A stretch of DNA of 64,000 nt from Serratia sp. AKBS12 (GTDB lineage: Bacteria; Pseudomonadota; Gammaproteobacteria; Enterobacterales; Enterobacteriaceae), in the NCBI RefSeq assembly GCF_024793895.1, contig NZ_JANUSB010000015.1, forward strand, positions 1,755,157-1,819,156, in the 5' to 3' direction. The notes beneath the pieces were generated by a model that worked only from the letters and a program-made list of their open reading frames with translations, had not been told where the DNA came from and searched no databases. Shown here piece by piece: positions 9,876-18,178 of this stretch. The translations under genes were made by a program, and so were the position numbers. Position 1 is the stretch's first letter, and every line of letters begins with the position of its first letter.

Positions 9876-10048
9876 TAGATGATTTCATTGCTGACCAACC
9901 GCTGACATTACGCGGCGTCACTTTCCTCAGAATAGACAAGAACCCCGACTTTGCCGTGGTTGATGACAGAAAAATCGTTGAATTAAACCGCATATTTGCA
10001 GTTGCCGGATCTGTCGACCAGACTAATGGCAGCGATTTTGCACATTGA
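9876..10048 (+). other. narG-narK intergenic region with a coding-like frame lacking a start
   Basis: The 260-base divergent region must carry both nar promoters. An AT-rich stretch at 9848-9880 is the best place for the narG -10. From 9875 to 10048 the plus strand reads open for 57 codons (segments LRGVTFLRIDKNPDFAVVDD and KIVELNRIFAVAGSVDQ) with protein-like composition, but no good start or ribosome site. It may be the tail of a lost gene. I found no clear FNR box (TTGAT-N4-ATCAA) by eye. Confidence 0.3.
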
Positions 10049-10060
10049 GGAGCCGCAGCT

Positions 10061-11464
10061 ATGTCGCAACTGCCAAAGACTGACGATCGCGCCGAAAAAG
10101 GCGTTTTATCCACCTGGAATCCCGAAGATCCCCAATTTTGGCAGCACACTGGTCAAGGTATAGCCCGGCGTAATTTATGGATTTCCATTCCCAGTCTGTT
10201 GTTGGCCTTCTGCGTCTGGATGCTGTTCAGCGCCGTTGCCATCAACCTCAACCGGGTTGGTTTCTCATTTACCACCGATGAGCTGTTTATGTTGACCGCC
10301 TTGCCTTCATTAGCCGGCGCCTTTATGCGCGTGCCCTATTCATTTGTCATTCCCATTTTCGGCGGCCGTCGCTGGACCGCGTTCAGCACGCTGATCCTGG
10401 TGATCCCCTGCCTGTGGTTGGGCTTTGCAGTGCAAAATCCCGCCACACCGTATTGGGTGTTTGTGGTGATTTCCTTGATGTGCGGCGTCGCCGGTGCCAA
10501 TTTCGCTTCCAGCATGGCCAATATCAGTTTTTTCTTTCCGAAAAACCGCCAAGGTGGCGCGCTGGGCTTGAACGGCGGACTGGGTAATCTGGGGGTCAGC
10601 GTTATGCAACTGGTCGCACCGCTGGTGGTGACCAGCGCTATTTTCGGCACCTTCGCCGGCGGTGGTCACGCCGCACCGGAAGGTGAAACGCTGTGGCTAC
10701 AAAATGCGGCCTTTGTCTGGGTGCTGCCGTTGGCGATATTTGCCGTTGCCGCCTGGTTCGGCATGAACGACATTGCAGCGGCCAAAGCCTCCCTCGGTGA
10801 GCAGTTGCCGGTGCTAAAACGCCTGCATATGTGGGTCATGGCGCTGTTGTATCTGGCGACCTTCGGCTCGTTCATCGGCTTTTCCGCCGGCTTCGCCATG
10901 CTGACCAAAACCCAGTTCCCGGAGGTGTCGATCGCGCATTACGCCTTCTGGGGACCGATGATCGGCGCATTGGCGCGACCGGTCGGCGGTGCGCTTGCCG
11001 ACCGGTTTGGCGGCGCACGCGTTACCGTTCTCAACTTTGCGATGATGAGTATATTCGCGGCACTGATCTTTCTGACCCTGCCCGGCCCCCACGGTGGTGG
11101 TTCGTTCCTGGCATTCTTTCTGGTGTTTCTCGGCCTGTTCCTGACGGCCGGCCTGGGCAGCGGCTCGACCTTCCAGATGATTTCCATCATTTTTCGTTTC
11201 GATACCACCCGCCGCGTGAAGGCCAATGGCGGCAGCGATGAGGAGGCCGCCCACGAAGCCGCCACCGATTCCGCCGCTGCGCTCGGCTTTATCTCGGCCA
11301 TCGGCGCGGTTGGCGGGTTCTTCATTCCCAAGGCGTTCGGCACCTCGCTGGCGCTGACCGGTGCGGCAGACAGCGCGATGAAAGTGTTTTTGATATTTTA
11401 TGTGGTCTGCACCCTGGTGACCTGGTGGTTTTATATACGTACCCACATCGACAGCCGAAAATAA
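10061..11464 (+). CDS. narK: Nitrate/nitrite antiporter NarK
   Basis: Major-facilitator transporter with 12 predicted helices. It brings in nitrate and expels the nitrite made by NarG. The 467-residue protein aligns with E. coli NarK from RNLWISIPSLLLAFCVWM onward. It has both nitrate signature stretches: GANFASSMANISFFFPK in the first half and GLGSGSTFQMIS in the second. The start at ATG 10061 has GAGGAG about 9 bases upstream. Its placement next to and divergent from narGHJI fits co-regulation by nitrate and anaerobiosis. narXL is not in the window. Confidence 0.96.
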   Translation: MSQLPKTDDRAEKGVLSTWNPEDPQFWQHTGQGIARRNLWISIPSLLLAFCVWMLFSAVAINLNRVGFSFTTDELFMLTALPSLAGAFMRVPYSFVIPIFGGRRWTAFSTLILVIPCLWLGFAVQNPATPYWVFVVISLMCGVAGANFASSMANISFFFPKNRQGGALGLNGGLGNLGVSVMQLVAPLVVTSAIFGTFAGGGHAAPEGETLWLQNAAFVWVLPLAIFAVAAWFGMNDIAAAKASLGEQLPVLKRLHMWVMALLYLATFGSFIGFSAGFAMLTKTQFPEVSIAHYAFWGPMIGALARPVGGALADRFGGARVTVLNFAMMSIFAALIFLTLPGPHGGGSFLAFFLVFLGLFLTAGLGSGSTFQMISIIFRFDTTRRVKANGGSDEEAAHEAATDSAAALGFISAIGAVGGFFIPKAFGTSLALTGAADSAMKVFLIFYVVCTLVTWWFYIRTHIDSRK

Positions 11465-11472
11465 CCGCTTGA

Positions 11473-11500
11473 GCGCCTCGCCTTCTCCAGCGCGAGGCGC
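11473..11500. terminator. Hairpin between narK and yeaR (convergent)
   Basis: GCGCCTCGC at 11473-11481 pairs perfectly with GCGAGGCGC at 11492-11500. The U-run is poor, but the position between two convergent stop codons supports a terminator. Confidence 0.55.
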
Positions 11501-11511
11501 TGTCCGTATCA

Positions 11512-11865
11512 TTAACGCGGACTATTGACCACCTGGGAGAACCCTTGCCCTTTCAATTCAATATCAGGCGCAGCGAAGAAATCCAGGTTGAAATAGGTGT
11601 CCGGTGTCAATAACTCAATACGGTGCCAATATTCGGGTGGACTAACGCCAAACTGCCCCGCAGAAATAATCACTTCCATTTCTGGCTCACCGTCATGTTC
11701 GGCGCTAAAACCGATGTACTTCACCGCGCCACGCATCACCGACAGGCGACCATACACGCCCTTTTTCGTGTTGTGGTGGGTTAACAACGCGTTCGGTACG
11801 GTGTCAATATTCCAAAAGGGCGTAGAACGCGTATGCTTATATTCGGCGGGAATACGGTATTTCAT
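11512..11865 (-). CDS. yeaR: YeaR-family protein (DUF1971/cupin-like)
   Basis: A 117-residue small beta-rich protein matching E. coli YeaR along its length: HTRSTPFWN, GVYGRLSVMRGAVKYIGF, AGQFGVSPPEYWH and DTYFNLDFF. In E. coli yeaR is induced by nitrate and nitric oxide (Nar and NsrR control); its reaction is not established. Two adjacent ATG codons exist at 11868 and 11865. The second is preferred because GGAG then lies 7 bases away. It begins 45 bases after the norW stop on the same strand, so it is probably the third gene of a norV-norW-yeaR unit. Confidence 0.88.
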   Translation of the reverse strand: MKYRIPAEYKHTRSTPFWNIDTVPNALLTHHNTKKGVYGRLSVMRGAVKYIGFSAEHDGEPEMEVIISAGQFGVSPPEYWHRIELLTPDTYFNLDFFAAPDIELKGQGFSQVVNSPR

Positions 11866-11910
11866 CATGACTCTCCAGATAACAGAGACGACTCGCGCCC
11901 CGTGGTTAGG

Positions 11911-13044
11911 TTAATGACCTAAGGCTTTCAGCAAACCGAAGGCCTGTTTCATATGATCTTCACTGACGATAAATGCACGCAGCCGTTGCTGCTGGTCAAA
12001 ACCTTTGGCGATCATACCGTGTGGTTGTGCAGTTATCGTCCAGCTCAGATCCTTGCGCTGCGTTTCGCCAGCCAGATGCAATGGCAGCTCGGGAGTTTTG
12101 ACCTTGACCAACATCGGCGGCAGTTGCACTGCAACGTCGTCCCCCAACAGATTTTTTGCCAGTGCCATGGCACTGAACTGGATCGGTTGCAGGAACGGCA
12201 ACAACCTGCCGTCGATCTCGGCACAGTCTCCCAGCGCATAAACATCCGCAGCGGAAGTCCGCATGCGCGCATCCACCTGGATACCGCGATTGATCTGTAA
12301 ATTAGCCTGCTGCGCCAACCCCAGCTTCGGCCGGAGGCCAATCGCTGAAATAACCGCATCTACCTGCAATAGACGACCATTGCCCAGCGTTGCCATCAGG
12401 CCTTCTTCGCTTGGTTCCAACGCTGCTAGCCATTGATTAAAGACCAGTTCGACACCCATCTGTTGCAACCGATGCTGCAAACGGCTGCTGACTTCGACAG
12501 GCATTAGCGATGACAATAGGCTGCACGCCTTATCCACCACCGTAACCTGTTTACCGGCCCGGCACATATCCATTGACAATTCACTGCCGATCAACCCGCC
12601 GCCGAGGATCAGTACCCGCTTCGCTTGCCGTAGAGTGCTTTCAGCCCGTTGATATTCTTGCTGGCTGTTCAGCGTCAATATATATTCCTGCCCGGGCACC
12701 GTCGGCACAACGGCCGAAGCGCCGACGGCCATCACCAGTTTGTCGTAGTGCCAGCATTGCTCCGCGCTACTTAGCGTTTTTTGCCGGGTATCGATGTCGA
12801 TAATATGGGTATTGGGATGCAGCATCAGCTGATACTGTTCGGCAAAACTATGCGACGTTTGTCGCGTCAATGCCGCAGCCGTCTGGTTCTGGCTGATAAC
12901 ATGACTTAATTCCGGTTTGTTGTATTCATCACAACCATCAGCAGCAATCAGCCGAATCGGCACATCGCCATGTTGCTTGCGCAAGTTTTTCACCAGCTGA
13001 CGCGCGGCAAAACCCGAACCAATGATAACGATCCCGTATTTCAT
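11911..13044 (-). CDS. norW: NADH:flavorubredoxin reductase NorW
   Basis: FAD enzyme that passes electrons from NADH to the rubredoxin domain of NorV for NO reduction. It has 377 residues, the E. coli length. The N-terminal FAD-binding fold starts [15 protein letters not shown], a second Rossmann motif ([18 protein letters not shown]) binds NADH, and [14 protein letters not shown] is the third FAD motif. The ATG at 13044 overlaps the norV stop by 4 bases; the longer frame upstream to 13101 is inside norV and was rejected. Confidence 0.95.
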   Translation of the reverse strand: MKYGIVIIGSGFAARQLVKNLRKQHGDVPIRLIAADGCDEYNKPELSHVISQNQTAAALTRQTSHSFAEQYQLMLHPNTHIIDIDTRQKTLSSAEQCWHYDKLVMAVGASAVVPTVPGQEYILTLNSQQEYQRAESTLRQAKRVLILGGGLIGSELSMDMCRAGKQVTVVDKACSLLSSLMPVEVSSRLQHRLQQMGVELVFNQWLAALEPSEEGLMATLGNGRLLQVDAVISAIGLRPKLGLAQQANLQINRGIQVDARMRTSAADVYALGDCAEIDGRLLPFLQPIQFSAMALAKNLLGDDVAVQLPPMLVKVKTPELPLHLAGETQRKDLSWTITAQPHGMIAKGFDQQQRLRAFIVSEDHMKQAFGLLKALGH

Positions 13045-14519
13045 TTTGCCTCCGTCGCCAGTGGTTCGAAGACATCTTTGCCCATTGCACATTCCGGACA
13101 CAGGAAATCATCCGGCACATCCTGCCAAGCCGTACCGGGAGCTACATTCTGCAACGGTTCCCCTTGTAGCGGATCGTAAATCCACAGACAAACGCTGCAC
13201 TGCATACGCGCTCCCGCATCGCCATTGTCAGTGCATGCCGGTGGCTGGGGCTGAGCGAGCGATACCGCCGCAACCTCTGGTTGTAATGGCTGCGACACGG
13301 TGGAGCGCGCATTGACCGGCGTCGTCAACGCCCATTGCCGCGCCAGATCACGGCCGTGTTGACGGCATATTTCCAGCGTATCCCGATCGGGGCGCCATTT
13401 GGCCTTCAGCGCCAACGTGGTTTCAAACCCGCAATCCATCAAGCGCGTCTGAATCCGGTCAACCGCCCCGCCATTCCATCCATAACTACCAAACGCCGAG
13501 GCTTTCTTGTTGCGAAAACGCAGCCCGGTCATTTCTTCCAACAGCCCCGCCACCTTCGGCATCATGACATTATTCATGGTCGAAGATCCCACCAGCACCC
13601 CTTTGGAACGGAACACGTTAGTGATAATTTCGTTCTTATCATGGCGCGCAACGTTGAAGATCTTCACCGCTACGCGCGGGTCGACTTCGTTGATACCCTG
13701 CGCAATAGCATCTGCCATCAGGCGCGTATTATTGGACATGGTGTCATAGAAAATCGTGATACGATCCTCCTGATAATCCGCCGCCCATGCCAGATAATGC
13801 TGCACTATCTGCGTTGGGTTGTCGCGCCACACGACGCCGTGCGAGGTGGCGATCATGTCTAACGGCAGGTTGAAGCCCAGAATTTCATTGATTTTCGGCG
13901 TGACCAATCGGCTAAACGGCGTCAGGATATTGGCGTAATAGCGCTGACACTGCTCGAACAGTTCGTTTTGGTCGACTTCGTCATTGAACAGATGCTCATC
14001 GCAATAGTGTTGACCAAATGCATCATTGCTGAACAAAACCGCATCGCCGGTCATATAGGTCATCATACTGTCGGGCCAGTGCAGCATCGGGGTTTCCACG
14101 AAAACCAGTTGCTTGCCGTTGCCGATATCCAGACTGTCGCCGGTATGCACTACGTGAAACTTCCATTCCGGATGGTGGTGGTGCCCGTTAATCGAATCAA
14201 TGCCATTTTCGGTACAGTAAATAGGCGTATCTGGTATCAGTGCCATCAGTTCACTAAGAGCCCCAGCGTGGTCCTCTTCGGCATGATTGATAACGATACA
14301 GTCCAGCGTATTGAGATCGATTTCCAACGCCAGGTTCTGCACAAACTCACGGCTGAATTTATGGTCCACCGTGTCTATCAATACCGTTTTTTCTTCACGA
14401 ATCAAATAGCTGTTATAGCTGCTACCTTTCAGCGTTTTGTATTCCGTACCATGAAAATCACGCACTTCCCAATCACGTTGTCCGACCCAATGAATGTTGT
14501 TTTTTACCTGAATAGCCAT
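13041..14519 (-). CDS. norV: Anaerobic nitric oxide reductase flavorubredoxin NorV
   Basis: Cytoplasmic enzyme that reduces NO to N2O without oxygen. Domain order: metallo-beta-lactamase-like diiron domain with H79-x-E81-x-D83-H84 (HAEEDH), a flavodoxin domain at about 255-395, a linker, and a C-terminal rubredoxin with two C-x2-C pairs (CSVC and CPEC). The length is 492 residues against 479 in E. coli, the extra length being in the linker before rubredoxin. The start at ATG 14519 gives the family N-terminus ([12 protein letters not shown]). It is transcribed from a sigma-54 promoter at 14567-14582, divergent from norR. Confidence 0.96.
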   Translation of the reverse strand: MAIQVKNNIHWVGQRDWEVRDFHGTEYKTLKGSSYNSYLIREEKTVLIDTVDHKFSREFVQNLALEIDLNTLDCIVINHAEEDHAGALSELMALIPDTPIYCTENGIDSINGHHHHPEWKFHVVHTGDSLDIGNGKQLVFVETPMLHWPDSMMTYMTGDAVLFSNDAFGQHYCDEHLFNDEVDQNELFEQCQRYYANILTPFSRLVTPKINEILGFNLPLDMIATSHGVVWRDNPTQIVQHYLAWAADYQEDRITIFYDTMSNNTRLMADAIAQGINEVDPRVAVKIFNVARHDKNEIITNVFRSKGVLVGSSTMNNVMMPKVAGLLEEMTGLRFRNKKASAFGSYGWNGGAVDRIQTRLMDCGFETTLALKAKWRPDRDTLEICRQHGRDLARQWALTTPVNARSTVSQPLQPEVAAVSLAQPQPPACTDNGDAGARMQCSVCLWIYDPLQGEPLQNVAPGTAWQDVPDDFLCPECAMGKDVFEPLATEAK

Positions 14520-14566
14520 GCTGATGCCCTTTTGGTTCATTACGTATCAATGCTCACCGTATAATT

Positions 14567-14582
14567 AGCAAAAGGCATGCCA
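14567..14582 (-). promoter_or_regulatory. Sigma-54 promoter of norVW(-yeaR)
   Basis: Read on the minus strand the sequence is TGGCAT-GCCTT-TTGCT, matching the -24/-12 consensus TGGCAC-N5-TTGCW with one mismatch. It lies about 50 bases upstream of norV, as expected for a NorR-activated promoter. Confidence 0.9.
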
Positions 14583-14624
14583 GAATTTATATAATTGATT
14601 TTGTTTAACTTTTAAAAAATTGAT

Positions 14625-14635
14625 GTCATAAAGAC
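14625..14635. promoter_or_regulatory. NorR enhancer box 1
   Basis: GT-N7-AC core, inside a perfect inverted repeat TGATGTC-ATAAA-GACATCA (14621-14639... arms of 7 bases). It is the box nearest the sigma-54 promoter. Confidence 0.85.
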
Positions 14636-14649
14636 ATCAGCATACAATT

Positions 14650-14660
14650 GTCTTTATGAC
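14650..14660. promoter_or_regulatory. NorR enhancer box 2
   Basis: GTCTTTATGAC, a second GT-N7-AC core 25 bases from the first, matching the known three-site arrangement upstream of norVW. Confidence 0.85.
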
Positions 14661-14668
14661 TATTTCGT

Positions 14669-14679
14669 GTCGGAAAGAC
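14669..14679. promoter_or_regulatory. NorR enhancer box 3
   Basis: GTCGGAAAGAC, a third GT-N7-AC core. It lies only 4 bases before the norR start codon, so bound NorR could also hinder its own expression. Confidence 0.8.
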
Positions 14680-14683
14680 AATC

Positions 14684-16204
14684 ATGCAGCTCTCCATACA
14701 GTCCCTCGCCGCCATTGCTATCGACCTGCAAAGTGGATTGAGTCAACGCGATCGTTTTCAACGCCTGATTAACAGCCTGCGGCAATTGTTGAGCTGTGAC
14801 GCAGCCGCCCTGTTGCGCTTTGAAGGACAGCAATTTACGCCATTGGCAATTGACGGTTTGACGCAGGACGTACTGGGTCGCCGGTTCGCCCTGGGTGACC
14901 ACCCCCGCCTGGAAGCGATTGCCCGCGCCGGCAACGTGGTGCGTTTTCCCGCCACCAGCGATCTACCGGATCCATATGATGGCCTGATACCCGACCATGG
15001 CAGTTTAAAGGTTCATGCCTGTATCGGGCTGCCGCTGTTTGCCGAACAGGACCTGATTGGAGCACTGACCTTTGATAGCCTAAACCCGATGCAATTCGAT
15101 CGCTTTAGTAACGAAGAACTGAGGCTGATTGGCGTTCTGGCGGCCGGCGCGCTGAACAATGCGCTATTGTTGGAAATGCTGGAGCAGCAGTCCTTCACGC
15201 CGCTGACGACCACCTCGGCGAACAGCACAGGCGCCCCGGAGGAAATGATAGGGCTGTCACCGTTGATGCAGCAATTAAAACGGGAGATCAACATCGTTGC
15301 CGCTTCTGACCTTAACGTGTTGATCACCGGTGAAACCGGCGTAGGCAAGGAGCTGGTGACGCGCGCCATCCATCAAAAATCATCCCGGGCGTCAAAGCCA
15401 CTGGTTTATCTCAACTGTGCCGCGCTACCGGAAAGCGTTGCTGAAAGTGAACTATTCGGACATGTAAAAGGTGCATTTACTGGAGCAATCCAGCATCGCA
15501 TCGGTAAATTTGAGTTGGCGGATAACGGCACGTTGTTTCTCGATGAAATTGGCGAGCTTTCATTATCGTTACAGGCAAAGTTGTTGCGCGTCATTCAGTA
15601 TGGCGATCTGCAACGCGTTGGTGATGACCATAACAAGCGGGTAAACGTGCGTATTTTAGCCGCCACCAACAGCGATCTTAAACAAGCGGTTGTTGATGGT
15701 CTGTTCCGTGCAGATTTATATCATCGCCTCAGCGTATTCCCTATCGTCGTACCGCCGCTGCGCGAACGAGTTAGTGATATTGCGCTGCTGGCCGGCTTCT
15801 TTTGCGAGCGGTGTCGCATCAAGCTTGGTTTATCGCAGTTAACGTTGCCCCCGGCAACTTTGGCAAGGCTGGAACACTACGCCTGGCCTGGCAATATACG
15901 CGAACTAGAGCATGCCGTTTATCGAGCGGCCATTTTGGCGCGCGCCACACAAAATAGTACCGAGCTGGAACTGCTGCCGGCACATTTCAACTTACAGGCA
16001 GAGTCACTACCGGACACCGTGAATACTGCATTGCCAGAGACTATTATCCAGGCCGACCTCGCCACAATGACGCAACATTTCCAGCGCAATGTAATTTATA
16101 AAACGCTGGCGGAATGCGATATGAACTGGGCGGCGGCGGCCCGCAGATTACATATCGACAGCGGTAACCTGCACAGATTGGCGAAACGATTAGGTTTAAA
16201 ATAG
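14684..16204 (+). CDS. norR: NO-responsive sigma-54 activator NorR
   Basis: Senses NO through a non-haem iron in its N-terminal GAF domain (about residues 1-170) and activates the norV sigma-54 promoter. The central AAA+ domain has Walker A GETGVGKE near 216-223, the sigma-54-contacting GAFTGA near 263-268 and Walker [11 protein letters not shown] Fis-type helix-turn-helix closes the protein ([20 protein letters not shown]). It has 506 residues, against 504 in E. coli. It is divergent from norV with three binding boxes between them. Confidence 0.96.
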   Translation: MQLSIQSLAAIAIDLQSGLSQRDRFQRLINSLRQLLSCDAAALLRFEGQQFTPLAIDGLTQDVLGRRFALGDHPRLEAIARAGNVVRFPATSDLPDPYDGLIPDHGSLKVHACIGLPLFAEQDLIGALTFDSLNPMQFDRFSNEELRLIGVLAAGALNNALLLEMLEQQSFTPLTTTSANSTGAPEEMIGLSPLMQQLKREINIVAASDLNVLITGETGVGKELVTRAIHQKSSRASKPLVYLNCAALPESVAESELFGHVKGAFTGAIQHRIGKFELADNGTLFLDEIGELSLSLQAKLLRVIQYGDLQRVGDDHNKRVNVRILAATNSDLKQAVVDGLFRADLYHRLSVFPIVVPPLRERVSDIALLAGFFCERCRIKLGLSQLTLPPATLARLEHYAWPGNIRELEHAVYRAAILARATQNSTELELLPAHFNLQAESLPDTVNTALPETIIQADLATMTQHFQRNVIYKTLAECDMNWAAAARRLHIDSGNLHRLAKRLGLK

Positions 16205-16226
16205 CGTACCCAGGCCGGATGGAAAA

Positions 16227-16256
16227 ATGCATCACCACAATGAATTTTTGCATCAC
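16227..16256 (+). promoter_or_regulatory. Paired direct repeats TGCATCAC upstream of the ArcZ-like RNA
   Basis: TGCATCAC occurs at 16228-16235 and again at 16249-16256, exactly 21 bases (two helical turns) apart. They centre about 48 and 69 bases before the proposed RNA start. The -35 there is poor, so an activator binding these repeats is a reasonable inference; I do not know which protein. Confidence 0.4.
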
Positions 16257-16299
16257 ATTTTTTATTAAACTCTCGTCTCAAAAACCTTACAATACCTAC

Positions 16300-16363
16300 G
16301 ATTAATAACCGATTTCCCTGGTGTTGTTGTATGTTGCCCCTCGTCTGGAGGGGCTTTTTTTTT
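16300..16363 (+). ncRNA. ArcZ-like small regulatory RNA (candidate)
   Basis: The 16 bases at 16311-16326 (GATTTCCCTGGTGTTG) are, as I recall it, identical to the conserved seed region of the Hfq-binding small RNA ArcZ. As in ArcZ, they are followed by a short linker and a strong terminator: stem GCCCCTC/GAGGGGC (16336-16342 and 16348-16354), then nine Ts. A TACAAT at 16288-16293 is a good -10, giving a transcript of about 64 bases, close to the length of processed E. coli ArcZ. E. coli arcZ lies beside arcB and elbB, not norR, so this is either a relocated arcZ or a second copy. It could also be a processed norR 3' end. Confidence 0.65.
16336..16363 (+). terminator. Rho-independent terminator of the ArcZ-like RNA
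   Basis: 7-bp GC stem (GCCCCTC, loop GTCTG, GAGGGGC) followed by nine Ts. It could also end norR transcripts. Confidence 0.9.
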
Positions 16364-16579
16364 GCCCCAGTATTACCGGTCCGCACCGTAACACCACAGG
16401 CTAATGGATGGCGATTCAATCTGTTAGTACGCCCTGCTGCCCCAATCCCACCCATCACTCTCGCCGACAACAACCACATTATCCAATAATAAATCAGCGC
16501 AGAAAGGCGTCTCATCACTTTTCTTGCTAAGATTTTTATTACAAAAAACATGCCGATATATTTTTCCGCTAGGTGGCTC

Positions 16580-17770
16580 ATGCAAAAAACCGCTTTGATT
16601 TGTTCTGGCCTGCTTTATTGTTCGTTTTCTCACGCCAGCGCGCTCTACTTCTATGAGATTGCGACCGAAGACACCGCGCTGGCGGGTGCTGGCCAGGCGG
16701 CACGCGCACAGGATGCCTCGACCATTGTCACCAACCCGGCCGGCATGACTCGCCTGTCCCAGCCTACCTTTACCGGTGGCTTGCAGGTAATGGGAGGGGA
16801 TATCGATTACCAATTGGATAATTCAGGTAAGCAAAGTCCCGGCAATGTCATGAACCTGTTCCCCAACGCCAGTGGGTTTTACAGCCAGAAAATCAGCGAT
16901 AATCTGTTTGCTGGCCTTGGACTCTACGGCAACTACGGGCTGGGGATTGATTTCGGCAATTGGGCCGGCGATCGCCTGATCGACAAAAGCACCATGGTTG
17001 CGATGACCCTCAGCCCGTCCATGGCATGGCAAGTGAACCAACGCCTTTCGGTCGGCGCTTCCATCAATCTCAATTACGGTTTTCTGTCGCTGACGCGCAA
17101 TGTCAATGACAATGACAATGATGAAACAGAGAAAGATCACGACTGGGCAATGAGCTACCGCCTCGGTCTGTTAATGCAGCTTACCGATCAGACTCGGGCA
17201 GGAATTACCTGGAACAGTAAAACCGACTATGACTTCAACATCGACGCCAAAGCGCGTTTGCCTACGGAGCCAAACCAGGAATATCACCTGCCGCTTTCCG
17301 CCCAGGTGCGCGCACCACAGCAAATCATGCTAAGCCTGGTGCATGACATCAATAAACAATGGTCGGTGATGGGAGATGTTGGCTGGCAAGACTGGAGTCA
17401 GTTTGGCGCGCCGCGCATTGTGGTCGCCGATCGCAAGCTAGATAACAACAGCCGCATGAAAGATACCTGGCACACGGCGCTCGGAATACAGTATCGGCCA
17501 ACGGATCTGTGGCGTTTGAATGCCGGCATCGCCTTCGACAGCTCACCCTACCGCGATCAGAGCGACGTGGCGGTTACCCTGCCAACCGGAGACGAATGGC
17601 GTTTTGCCAGCGGAGCGCAATATCAGCTCAGCGCAGCAAGCAATATCGGCGTTGCCGTGGAATACCTGCATATGCAGTCATCCAAAGTGCAATCACCGGC
17701 AGCGTTGGCAGGGAGCTATGATAGTCCCTCGCTGTGGTTTGCCAGCGTAAATTACAGTTATCAATTTTGA
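16580..17770 (+). CDS. Outer-membrane transport protein, OmpP1/FadL/TodX family
   Basis: Predicted 14-strand outer-membrane barrel for uptake of hydrophobic compounds. The 396-residue protein has a signal peptide ending near SHASA. The family N-terminal signature is present (GAGQAARAQDASTIVTNPAG, with the conserved NPAG), and the C-terminus ends in an aromatic residue (SYQF) as barrel proteins do. The start at ATG 16580 has AGGTGG upstream; the earlier ATG at 16550 lacks a ribosome site. It is shorter than E. coli FadL (about 446) and not the standard FadL; the substrate is unknown. A terminator follows before the sulfatase operon, so it is probably separate. Confidence 0.85.
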   Translation: MQKTALICSGLLYCSFSHASALYFYEIATEDTALAGAGQAARAQDASTIVTNPAGMTRLSQPTFTGGLQVMGGDIDYQLDNSGKQSPGNVMNLFPNASGFYSQKISDNLFAGLGLYGNYGLGIDFGNWAGDRLIDKSTMVAMTLSPSMAWQVNQRLSVGASINLNYGFLSLTRNVNDNDNDETEKDHDWAMSYRLGLLMQLTDQTRAGITWNSKTDYDFNIDAKARLPTEPNQEYHLPLSAQVRAPQQIMLSLVHDINKQWSVMGDVGWQDWSQFGAPRIVVADRKLDNNSRMKDTWHTALGIQYRPTDLWRLNAGIAFDSSPYRDQSDVAVTLPTGDEWRFASGAQYQLSAASNIGVAVEYLHMQSSKVQSPAALAGSYDSPSLWFASVNYSYQF

Positions 17771-18178
17771 ATTACCTGAGCATGCCGTCCAGACACCGAG
17801 GTAATAGTTAAACAATATTAATAATTGCACACCTATCGGCCACGACTTTCGCCCAGAATTGATGGTGGAATGATGAAAAAATAAATTACATTGCCGCATC
17901 ACGGCATTCTATTTTTCATCGCATGCAGACTATTTAAATTTAAACTTAAATTTATTTCATTAATTACTGTTCATCCACTAGCATTGCACGGCGTGAATTA
18001 TATTTCTGAAAAGTGGCAGTGTTCACAATCTACATAGAATCTGACCCCTCACTGGAAATTTAAACACAACATATTGTAAGTATTTGATTTTTATCCAATT
18101 CAATTTAATGAGAAATGTAACGTTAAATATTATTTGTTTACTATACTCATTTTGCCCTCTCATAAACGGAGCTCCATA
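17771..18178. other. AT-rich intergenic region before the sulfatase operon
   Basis: No gene is supported. Besides the hairpin at 17892-17906 it contains an A/T-rich palindrome-like tract around 17932-17960 and a TATACT at 18142-18147 that could be the -10 of the sulfatase operon; no matching -35 is obvious. Confidence 0.5.
17892..17916 (+). terminator. Terminator after the FadL-type gene
   Basis: TGCCG-CATCA-CGGCA stem-loop followed by TTCTATTTTT. Confidence 0.55.
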
